64,000 bases of DNA from Cryptomeria japonica (Eukaryota; Streptophyta; Pinopsida; Cupressales; Cupressaceae): positions 141,449,349 to 141,513,348 of the forward strand of contig NC_081410.1 in NCBI RefSeq assembly GCF_030272615.1, read 5' to 3'. The notes below the pieces were generated by a model. The model had not been told where the DNA came from. It did no database searches and worked only from the letters and a program-made list of their open reading frames with translations. Position numbers and translations under genes: made by a program. This document shows, piece by piece, positions 40,701-52,700 of the stretch (the stretch's first letter is position 1; every line of letters starts with the position of its first letter).

Positions 40701-43700
40701 AATAAATAAAAAATATATATATTTTCTATGTATTGTAATTATGAAATCGTAGATTTTTTTTTAAATATCTCATTTTTCATTTTAAATTTTATATCTATTA
40801 AAACTTATAATTTTGATGAGGGTATATTTTATTTTATATGGTGTCTATTTTGAAAATAATGTTTATAACTAATGTTAATATGTTGACATGTGAATGATTA
40901 TCAAATTTACGCTAAAAGATAAAGTTAACATTAACACACTCAAGCCATTACACTCCACCCCTTGCTGCCATTTTATAATGCCTCTTGACATTAAATGAAT
41001 AAATTAAATTTACTATCAAAAATTCCAAATTCAGAAAAGTCTTGAAACTCCCTTGTGACATAATGGTAGTTTGTCACAAACATTTGGATCTCCCAACCCT
41101 CATGGTATATAGCTTTCACCCACTCTATTGAGAGTGGGTTGCTTGCATCACCAAGTTAAGTTAGTGTACGGTGCATGCATCCAAAAAATCTATGCATACC
41201 TTTCCTCAACCAAAGCACCTACAACTCTACAATTCTTTGCATTGTCTATAATGACTTGGACAACATTTTCAAGACCCACCATATCTATTAAGAAATAATT
41301 TTGCATCCTTGAATAGTGCCTCACAATCAACCGCCTTCAACAACATTGCCCATTTGAGGAGCGCGGCAATAATATTAACTAAAAGTGAATTTTCAAATCT
41401 CTCCATCCATCAAAAATAATAGACATTCTTGTTTCAATCCAATAATCCCTAATTCATTTGAGTGATGTCTCTACAAAAAAAAAAAGTATTCTGCCAATAA
41501 ATGGTGTGCACCTTTTCACACTATTACCTACGAAACCAAAAGGTGCACTATTGATTGATACCACCATTTCCTCACAATATGGTGATCTCACCAAGTTAAA
41601 ATGAAGACCATTGGCATAAATGCAACATGCAACTTTTTCCTCTGCAATGTCTCTCATTTCATTTTGAAATGCCTTAACCAATGGGTGTCTCCAAGAAAGG
41701 ATGTTGGGAGGCAATTATTGAATCTGCCAATGTTTTCATTGATGTTTTCCTTGCTAAAGGATGAGATTTTAATTTTGCTCTCACAACATCAGCATCTTGT
41801 TCTTTAATGAGTGCCATATTTTTTTCTATTGGCAACCCCTTCACATATTTTAATCACATGCCCACTTATAGCACATAAGTGAGCTTTCACTCGACTATAC
41901 AAGCTCTTAAATTGGACTCTACATTCATTACCATTCCAAATGAAAGACCAACTAACCTTGAACTAGTGGCCATATTCCATAAACAAGATGCTTGATCATA
42001 TCTAAATTGTTTGTTTGAATCAATACCCACTAAACTTGAACTAATCGCCATTCTAAATAAATTGCAATTTGATTGTTTTTATCGGTGAAGAGCTAGGATT
42101 TTTTAGCCTGACCCTAACTCCAAGTGAGGCCACAAACAGGGGGGCTCATCCCTGACATTAATGCATGTCCTCCTCTTCTTCCACCTTCACATCCTTCTCC
42201 TTCTCTATCACGTCCTCCTCCCTCCTCTACCACCAGCATCACCTCCTCCACAAGCGTCTCCTCCTTCCTCCTCCACCACCATTCATTCTCCATCTTCCTT
42301 CTCACCTACACCTCCTTCCTTACCACCGCAATCTCTGCCACCTCTGAGCTCTCACCACCAAGGTTGACACCTCCAGCTTTGCCTCCAATGCTCTTACCGC
42401 CGCCATCAATCTCTCCACCCTTCGTCTTCCTCTTCAATGTGACCGCCGCCACCGCAAACACCACCAATATGTCTCTAACTGCATCCAATCTATCACCAAC
42501 TGTTGTCGGCTTCCATCCTCCCTTTCTACTAGTTGTTTCCTTCCTCCTCCATCCCTCTAGGGATTTGACCGGTCGTGGGAGTGTTAACACTACCACATTT
42601 TTCCCACTATACTAGAGGGTCAACCCTAATTGCAATTTGATTTTTCTATTATAAGAAATTAAAAAATAAATAAATAAATGCAATCCTACAATATGTATAA
42701 ACTAATGAAAGTTCAAAACAAACATGAAAAAACATTATAAAAAATCTTGAAAATTGTTTCTTTCTTCTTAAAAATTAAAAAAACTTGAAAAAGCATGTTA
42801 AAAATTTTTTAAAATAAAATAAATGCTTATCTTAGAGGATTAAATCTACTTTGTGCCAATTACCTTCACCCATTTGATCTTTGTTACCAATCTCCTTCAA
42901 AAAAACCTGCTACCTTTCAAAATGCAAAAATGGCTTAGCAAGGGCAAGTTTGAGAGAAATTAAGTTGTATTCAAATGACGAAGGTGAATTTTAGGTGCAG
43001 TGTTTTTTCATCAAAAATCATGCCTGCAATGTTTTGGCCCCTATGAGAGCACTTAGGAGCATCTAGGGCAGTCAACGAGCTCCCATCACCACTCCTCTCG
43101 ACCCATTTTGGAGAAGACATGAGACCTCCAACAAGAGAACCCAGTAACATAGACTATGACCAATATTTTTATTTGAGTTTCAGAAATAACAGTGTTGGGT
43201 CACAATTTTGGGGATGACAAAAATTTCCTGGAATTTTGCAACAACAAAGTAATAGTTGTTAACATAATATATAAAAATTAGTATTTCAGTTTTTATTAAT
43301 ACAAATAAATAAAAAATAACTTGAAACAAATAAAAGAAATTCAAATTCAAACACTCTTTTGAAACACTTGTACATGCATACTTTTGTTACCATGATGTAT
43401 TTTAAAATTATTTGCTCAGGTCATCACTTAAAATGTAAGTTTTATTATACAGTCACCTCACAACAAACCCACACACTCAACTATTAATCAAAATTAACTC
43501 TTCCAACTACACCAAAGAGAATTCTTAAAAAATGTTAACATACGAAAAGAGACATGGATCTTGGGGAGATAGACACAATATATGGCTAAAACAAAAAAAA
43601 TCTTTCAACATCAACATTGGGTATTCTGTCAAAAAGCAATGAAGGAGAGCGGGAGAGGAGTTCGTGGACGATCTAGGGTTTCCTCGAGCGAGGAGTAGGC

Positions 43701-46700
43701 TGGTTGCAATGAAGATGATGGCGGCGAGGCATGGGTTGCAGACGTGGTGTTTGCGGAGGTGGATGTGTGGTGCCGCAAACTATTCTTCGTTGCTTTCTGC
43801 TCCTTCCTTCTCGTGCCCTGTGTCGTTGCTTTGTTCAGTTTGTGTGAGGAGGTGAGTTTGACCCAAGCGGTCTGCATTTGTTCCCTCCTCCTTGGCAGAG
43901 ATGGCTCTGTGGAAGGCTTTCCCTGCGGTGATAGGCCGGAGTTGTTTCATGGGATGCACAAGGTGTGTTGCGGGGGGTGTAGAGGCATTCTCCTCACAGC
44001 GATCTATGCTCTGACTATCGTTGTTGCGGACAAGGCTCTACCTCCTGTTGGTGGGGACATGCAATCAGTCAGTGCTGAAGATGGAGTGGCCCTCATTGTT
44101 GTCTCTTTGGACGGCGTTGGGGGTCTGGCTTGGAGAGGGGGGGAGGTCTGGGACCCGGGTGGAGTCTTCGGTGGATGGTTTTTTTGGCTTTGCACTAGCC
44201 CCTCTTGTTTTCAGTGGGTTGTGTGTGAGCTTCTTAAGCCCAAAATGGGAGCTCTTCACGTTGTTATATTTGAGGCTTTTCTGGAATTCCCTATTCCTGC
44301 TTTGCCTATGCAAAGGTTATTCGGAGGTTTTTCTCTCCCTTCAGGCTGTGCTATGGAAGTTTATCTTCAGCTGTTGATGAGGGCTTTGTTGCTTCAGGGG
44401 TTCTCTATTTGGGAGGTTGCCATCTTTTATTTTTCTCAGCCTGTCCTATTGAGGTGGACCATTCTTCTATTGAGGGGAAGAGTTGTGGGCTGAATCTTGT
44501 GGGATGGCTTTTGATGGGGGCTTTGGATACCCTGTTTTTCGAGGCCGGATGTGCTCGTGTTTTTCTCTCTAGTGTTGGGTTTCTTTCCCTCTTCTCCTAT
44601 AGAGGTGGAGATTCTAGGGAAGCTTGTTAGCATAGAGTCTATCTAGTGTTGGCCTTTCTTTATGTTCAAGGTTTTGGGAGCCTTTTTAAAACCCTGTTTT
44701 CCAGCAAAGCATTATGAGAATACTTGTTGGTTGTTGGTTTTTGTTTTGTTGTTAGAAGTTTAGCTCTTTCTGTTGATGGTCTCTTTCCTTTCAACTCCTA
44801 TTGAAGTGGTTCCCTGTCCTATAGAGGTGGAGAGGTGTTGTGCTAGAAGGTGGGTTCTGATCAAATGCTGGTTGGTGATGGGCTTCTTCCTGTTGGTTAT
44901 GGGATCCATTTTAAAACCCATCTTCAAGGTTTGGGATGCCTTTCAAAATCCCCCTTTTGGCTGTTGTTCTTTGATTATTCTTTTGTTTCCTGTTTCAGGT
45001 TGTGGGAGCCTTGTAAAACCCACAAGCAGGCTAGATGCTAGTAGTTTTCAAGGGCCCAGCCTGGCCAGGTGTTGTCTTTGTTTTTGGTTAAGGACAAGTT
45101 TTTCTTTTGGCGACCTGAGGTCTTTGTTGCAGGTTAAGGGAGCCTGGGAAAACCCTTCTCTGCTGGTTTTGGGGGCCAGTTTAAAACGCAGGTTGAAGGT
45201 TAGGGGAGCCTTTCAAAACTCTATGTGTCCAGATTGTGAATGTATGCCTACCTGTTGTAATCTGGTGTCTTTGAAGGTGATGGGTGCCTGGAAACACCCA
45301 TGGTATCAGTCGAAGATTAAGGGAGCCTCAATAAAACCCTTGTGCATGTATTAGAGGTTGGTCTTTTCAGTCTTGACTATGGTTGGGCTGCTGGTTTTCT
45401 GATGATTACTCTTTTTGGCGGCGTTGTATTGTGGGTTCTAGATCCTGGTAAAATCTGAGGGTTTCAGGTCCCTTCAAAACCTGTGGGGTTTCAGGGCCCC
45501 TTAAAACCTATTGTTTGGGGTTTCGGGTCCCCTCAAAACCTGTTTTTTCCTTAATCAAAAACATTGGGTATTCTCTCAAACAGCAACATTATATTTGACT
45601 TCTTAAAATACAAATAAAAATTGAAAAAAAATAAGCATGCCAAAAGAAGCTGAATTCAAAGACTATCTAGCGGAATAATTGATACTTGAGTACTCTTGTA
45701 ACCTTGGCATACTTTGGAATTACTTGCCCCAATCATCACTTACAACATGAATGTTTTGCTTGAAAAAGTCAGAACAAACCCACACAATCCTGATGAAACA
45801 AAATCAAAAGTTCATTCAAAATTTCAACAAGACAAGGTCAATCCTTCAAATGATGGCATAGGCAAAAGAGACAAGGATCTTAAGGAGGTTGACAGAGAAT
45901 ACCTATTTAAAACAAAAAAAATCTTTCAGCATTAGCATCAGCTTCAAGTACTTTCTCAAATTATTCCTCTAAAATACTTCTTTGTTATTACATGCAAAGC
46001 TCAGAAATATAGTTGAAGAGGGACTCTAACATGGATTTATATGTTTAACAAATTATAAGTTTTAAATATTTCATTTGGTTGTTTTCCTTTTTTATTGATT
46101 GATTCTATGGGCTGCACGTGAAATTAAGGCAAAAGCACCCAATGTAATTGGGGCACTGCATAAGGGTGCATTTAACAACCACACTGATACCTATGTATTT
46201 GTTGAGGGTGCATTTACGGTGCAGCCTGAATATGGTCATGCATGTGCACCCTGACAACACTAGATAACCTAAAAGATACTGCTATCATCTAGAACAAGTA
46301 CCCACTCTTAGGAGCTATATCTTTGACATAGCATTAAGCTGATTAGAATAGTTATTCCAGATTCTAAATGGTATGTATGTAATAGCTATTCTGAATTCTA
46401 TAAGGTGTGCCTGGGTGCTGACATACTCAAGGAATTCATTATTATCAAATATAATTATAGCGATCATGTCTAAAAGAAACATAATAACAGAAATATATTT
46501 TCTTTGGACAGCCACCAATATAAGAAGCTGAATTCCTTCACCTAAGAATCATATAATTCTTATCAGCAGTTAGCCAACCATGATAATTCATCTCACTGGC
46601 AAACCTACCTCCTGCTGATGCCATCTGTGTCCATTATCATCTGACCATGGTCGACAGATAAACCTGCCTTCTGACCCACTCAACTATATTTCTAATAGTA

Positions 46701-49700
46701 ACAAGGAAAATTTGCATTGATGTTAAAGCTGAAAAGACCTAATTTACAATATTGTACAATAAACAAAATTGGATGCATTTTCTTAAGTTGCCCACTAACG
46801 CTTCAGTTTTTGTTCTAACTACTAACAAAACCATATGACAATATACCTGAAGGGAAACTAGTTCCAAAGCATTTCGAATCAAATTTGTTCCACTGGCAAT
46901 AGACTGACGGACAACAGCTGGTACATCATCTTTTAACAATGTCAACAAAACTGGAAGCATCGCAGACAAGTGTTCCATATTCTTCAAACCAATCTCTTGT
47001 ATCATCCTAGAGGTAGTACAACAAAAAAACTTGATGTCATTGATCAAAAAACAACCTAATGATAAGTAAACTGTTTCACAGAAACATTGCAAAAGACATC
47101 AATTCTAAATCATATCCACAAAAAGATCAACTTTTACTAACAGCATATTCGATGATTCACCATGCTTAGCATTGTTAATACTAGTGTATTTACCTATGAG
47201 GTGCAAATAATAGATGTAGCTGAAACCCTGAAGATTGCTGACACAAAAAAATACCATAGGACTAACAGTAGGATTTGAACAGCTGAAATCTCAAAAGATA
47301 GGGGACACTATTTAAATATCTTCCACAACGAAAGCTACAATATACTTATTATTGCAACAAACCCTTGTATTCGTGTACAAGAAATCAACAATACTTATAT
47401 TACATATTAAGGTAATTGACTTCCACATTAACCTTATATGTCAAATAGTGCATTAAGTTGAGAGCCAAAAAAATATAATTAAGTGCCCTATGGAATGCAC
47501 CTTGAAGGATATTAAAAACATTAACAACTACCTCTCCTTTGTGGGTAACTCATTTCTGTAGCCTATAACTGCTACTTGTAAATTCAAGAAATTAAAGTAT
47601 TTTAAATAAGCCCTAAGAATGGAAAGCAAAATACAATCAATCGCAATGCAAATACTGCCAAACTAACTTCTGGACAGTAATTCTCACTACTGATTCTACA
47701 AATAGATTAAAACTTTCTCATCTCATAACTTGCAATTACATGGCATAAATACTTCTATAAAAAAGTTAAATAAAGCATTTTACAATGTTGTAGGAGAAAT
47801 ATACGATGATGTACCTCTGCAAGAAAAGATAAGAAACTAAAGTTGCAGATATATTTCTACCTTCTACAAAATCAGCAGAATGCAATGAACGCTTCTTCAT
47901 TTTACAATATACATTTCATGTTAAACACGCAACATTGGTCACGAAAATAGTACAGATATTACCAACCGATGGTTCAGATGCAGGTGTGGAACTTAATTTA
48001 ATAGTTATTTCAGGAATTCTAGGGTAAAATATCACAAATGGATTCACACAGAAATGTATGAGTATAGATACAGACATAAGCAACAACAAAAAAAATCCAA
48101 ACATAAAATATATTCATATGCATATATACCAAAAAAAAAGGAAAGAGAAATGCAATAGATAACAAATTAGGATTTCATAAATTCTAAAAGTTCTCCAAGC
48201 TTACCTTACACCCCATTAAGGCAGGCGCAGCCCAACATTCCCACATATTTCCCCCAAACATTGGATAGTAAAAAGTTACTTGAAGAGAATAGGAAAAAAT
48301 GTCTTAGACCGTTTGACAGCAACAGGAAATACAATAAACTAAACTGTTAACAAGACCAACCTTGCTCAATAAGATTATAAGCATACTAGAAGCATCCAAA
48401 TTAATATTTCCCTTAAATAACACTTCGTAGGGAAAAAGATCAATTCTCACTAATAATCTGTGCTACACAAGGAAGCACACTACGATTAAGGGACTATCAT
48501 GGAATTTACGGCATTTCAAATATGCATAGTTATGGACCACCCTCAATTGTCCCCAATGGGCAAGGAACCACCCATTCCAGTCCCCCGACTTTTTGGGGCT
48601 CAAGACTCACCACCTGTTTACTTCTTTTAGTTTCGAAGGCCTCTGGCAACCTTTCAAACTTGGTATATAATCTGGGCAAAAAGATTCTCATTCTGGAAAC
48701 TATTATCTGTTTCAGGTCATTCCCATCCAGAAAACTCAACATAAACAAAGGTAATATCCTAAGTTGTCTGGATATGATAAAAAGTACTGATACAGGTACA
48801 ACATCCAATACAGAATCTTCAATATTTCTTCTGATATCATGCAGATCAAGTTGACAAAAATAACAATTTCATAAAATATATATACATACAAAACTTTTAG
48901 CATATAACAGATAAAATATTGAAACAGAAAATTCACAACCAAAAATCTTCCAAATACCAGCATGATGACGAGGAGTGTATGTGTGAAGAAAGTGTTTTAG
49001 TTTTCTTCCTAATCAGTAGCCGTTTTCTTTTCATTTGTATTTCTCTTTCTTCTTTTTTTCATTTGTTTGGACCAGCTCAGATTTGAACCAACCATATCTA
49101 ATATGTTATTTAACATACTTGGGCTGTGTTGTATATGGAAACACACCTGGACAGTATCCAAAGAGTATTGAATACGTATTTTAAAGGGATGTGCATATCC
49201 AGGAGGAAGCATAGTGTATCTCCACATCAAAATACAATCAGCCTTTGCAACAATGGGACGTAGAGCATCCAAATGTAAAGCAAAAAGCTTGGCCGAATCA
49301 CCCATCCTAGCTTACAACTACAAAAAGTCCCAAAAAAATATAGATAGTATGCATGCTAACATAGCATAAATCCCTGAAAATCATCACTAGGAATTAAAAG
49401 CATTTCCAGGCACAAGAAATTGAGACGCCATCGGCAACACTTCTGGTGAAGATGAAAAAATATGAAGTTACAGGGCAAAAAGTTCCATTTGTCTCAAAAG
49501 TGTATCCCTTTATCATTTGTGCAAAGACCAGAACTCAAAGACTGTCTGCTCAAGCTATTATAATTTTCTTTGAGAATGGGGGAAAAATGTACTTACAGAT
49601 TTTCCCCTCAACATCAATTTAAATTAATTTTATGTAAAAACTATGTAGCAAAAACGCCATGGAGGAGGGGATGATCCTGCAGTGCAACAGAAGTTGCAAC

Positions 49701-52700
49701 TCCATGTTAATATGTAGATCTTTGGTTCGAACCTTCGGACCAGTTTGTTGAATGGTGGATGTCTCAACGCAGTTTCTGGTGGCCCGTGCAGGTGGTGATC
49801 CTGCTGACAGTTTGACCAGGCAATACACGCGCAGTCAGAGTGGCACAAAGACTTGCGGGGGGATGTTAATACCCCCACCCGATGCTGACAAGGCTGTGGA
49901 CATAGACGGTGTGTGTGGCTGTTCGATGTTTGGTCTCGCAGGTCATGCAATTGAGGAGTTGAGTGGTGGAAGGAGATAGGACAGGAGGAGGAGGATGACG
50001 GAGAGCAGAGAGGTAGGCGGATGGAGAGACAAGGAGGCAGAGCGGGTGAAAGGAGGTGAAGGCAGGTGCAGGTGGAGCAGCTAGACGGAGAAAGGAGACT
50101 GGTGGAGGACAGAGGAAGGAGGCAGGTGGAGCAGCGGAGGGAGGCTGAGGAAGGAAGGTGATGGCTGATGAGGACACGTGGAGGAAGGAGATGTGGTGAG
50201 ATGAGAGGTACGGAATGAAAAGGAGCAGAGAAGGATGGTGTAGGCGGCAGTGACGGTGAGTATAGGGATGGAGAGAGAAGGGTGGCTCGGGCTACACAGC
50301 ATGGAGACAAAGGAGATATCAGCAAGAGACAAATCTGGGAGGTGTTAATGCCTCTGTGAGTTCACCACGGGGATGGAGTCCCCCATTGTGACCCCACTGG
50401 TTCAAAGCTCCAATCAAAAGCAATTACAGACCAAAAAAAATACACGCCATAGAGGCATATATGGTCTTGCAAGCATATAGACAATCTTAGAAGCTAGTCT
50501 CTACAGCCTCAAGCACATCCCATGTGAGTAATTAACATATTTTCTGCAGTATATGATTTCTCAATTGTGTTGCAAGAAACACAGCAGGCACACAAATTTC
50601 ACATTTTTTTGGACCCAAAACCCTTCCACCACAGGAAATGGCCACTACAAATAAGCTGAATTGTTCTTGGGGATGAAACGTTTTTATAACTGCAAGTACT
50701 GTTCTGGGGGCAATTGCTGGTTTTTGCTCAAAGAAACTAACTGGAGCTATGAAATTCACAGACAAAGTACAAAAAAGAGGTAAAATAACAGCAGTGAATA
50801 CCTTCAAAAATTGGGTGTTTGCAGCATCAAATGCAACCCAAAAATTGTTCAATCATTATGCATATGCAACTTGAAACTTCTGGTTAATGTGTACAGAATT
50901 GTGAGTTAATTAATTCTTCAACCACCATTAACCAAGAGCTTCTTCTTAAACTGCAGAACTTACTCAATAAAAAGATCAAGATGATTCCAAATGAGGAAGA
51001 TCGGCATATTAATTTACATAAACCTTCTAACAATAGTATTACATGTTAATATAATAATCAGCAATTTCTTAATTCTTTTCCCTTCTCTTTGGGCAATGCG
51101 CTACCATTCCTGTGATGAAAGATTTGATTGGGAAATAAACGACCATGTCATTATGAAGATTACATTATCATCTCTTTAGTCAAAAATTTTAAATTCATCC
51201 TTCCAAAACATAGACAGTCCCTTCAAATAGACCATATTAAAGTATTTATTATTATTGTATTTAATGGTCATTTAGTTCAGCCATTTAGGTAATTTCCTTT
51301 TACTACTTAGTTTCTTTTTAGAATGTTTTTTTTGTGTTTCTATTCTCCTTATTCTTGAATTCTCCATTCAAGGAGCCTTCGTCTCCTTTGTAAATCATCG
51401 AATATCAATCTATTATTATTTCATGGTATCAGAGCGGGTTAAGTCTTTTTGACGAATTTTTAACAAAAAAAATCATGGCTAAATTACCTAGAAATTTCAA
51501 GGAAACTGGAAAAAAATTTGCGATTTTTTCATTTGTTTTGCGAATTTGAAAAATTTTGTTCGATTTGTTTATATAAAAAAATTTGAGGTGTATCTGAAGG
51601 TTTTGCGTAGAAGAAATTTGTGGTTCTTTTTGGAGGAATCGCAGGAAGGTTTTTTTTTTTGTTTTTTTTTTTTGAAAAACCACAGTTTCTTCTTTCTGCT
51701 AAAAAATCACAGTTTTTTTTTCATGAAAATAGAGTGCCTGTTCTTGAAGAATCACGCTTTTCCGCATGGATTTTGTCACTTAAAATCACGTCGGAATTTT
51801 TTTTTTAATCACAGGTTTTTGCAAAACAAAATCACAGAATCGAGGGTTGTGTTTTTTACGCGATTTCTGAGGGTTTCTGATATTTCAACAGTGCATGCAA
51901 CATGTAATTAATTATTTCAATTTGGCAAGAGTCATTTACATTAAGCTCAAATAAATCTTCAAGACTAGAATTGGTCAGAGGACAGAGTCACTCTAAAAAT
52001 TTCAAAATGCACCCAAAAAACCCTTGTGGTTCCCGATTGTTCCTCCACTCTCTTGGTAGATTCTGCTAGACTCTCACCTCAAACAAGTCCTAGGAATGTC
52101 AATTGGCAATTGAATGGGCACCTTGTTGTCAAGTGCCATCGTTCTAAGTATTGCCCTGAACAAATCTGTCGCCTCTTCTTCAGCTTTAATTGCACCACCC
52201 TCTCCCTCAAATGACCTCCTACTGCACTCTAGAGGCATTGGTGGTACAAATGACAAAGCCAACAAACTGCCCAAGCTAGTTCAACGGTCTCCTCTTTCTA
52301 CAAGGATGAATCCTAAATCCCAGGCCAAGGTTAAGACAGTCAAATTTAGGGAAGATACAGTTTAAAACCAAAAATTGGCTAAAGCTGGTACTCTAAGAGT
52401 CTAACCTGTAAGTTCCGAAAATTTGGCCTAGGTTAGCCATTCTGCACCATTGGATGCCACTCAACCAGAAGCACTTTCTTCAAAATGACATTGCAATTTT
52501 CCCTAGTGCAAAGGGCTGGTTTCTCATGACTTGTGAATCCCAATCTGACAGGGATGCTCTTTTTCAAGTGGGGCTGTGTTTTGTGAATAAAGCCTTCCTT
52601 GGAATGAAACCCTGGTATCCTAAATTAAATCCAACTACCAAGACCCTCTCTATTTCTCCTCTTTGGATTAGAATTGCAAACCTTATTTTCAGTTTTGAAT

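Larger units (their letters stand above)
29894..46846 (-). other. Intron 2 (17 kb), transposon-rich
   Basis: The largest intron seen. It holds the 942-bp TIR element, microsatellites, a LINE RNase H end, a copia LTR candidate, an unrecognised decayed ORF, a 221-bp tandem repeat, hAT relics B and C, a purine/pyrimidine-asymmetric element and the 1.9-kb hairpin-rich retroposon. At 45960-46846 nothing was recognised. Confidence 0.8.

Noticed and set aside
42124-42615. 163-codon Ser/Pro/Thr-rich open frame, and Gly/Glu-rich frames opposite
   Set aside because: Produced by a pyrimidine-rich tract; three overlapping frames are open with the same biased composition.
43744-44493. Longest continuous open frame in the window (249 codons)
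   Set aside because: It lies inside the GC-rich head of a retroposon, has overlapping open frames on both strands and no recognisable domain. Composition explains it better than coding.
49715-49740. Possible tRNA gene around GGTTCGAACC
   Set aside because: Only a B-box-like string is present; no A box at proper spacing and no cloverleaf could be drawn.
49630-50332. 231-codon minus-strand open frame rich in Ser, Pro and Leu
   Set aside because: Mirror of a purine-rich repeat on the plus strand, with neighbouring frames equally open.
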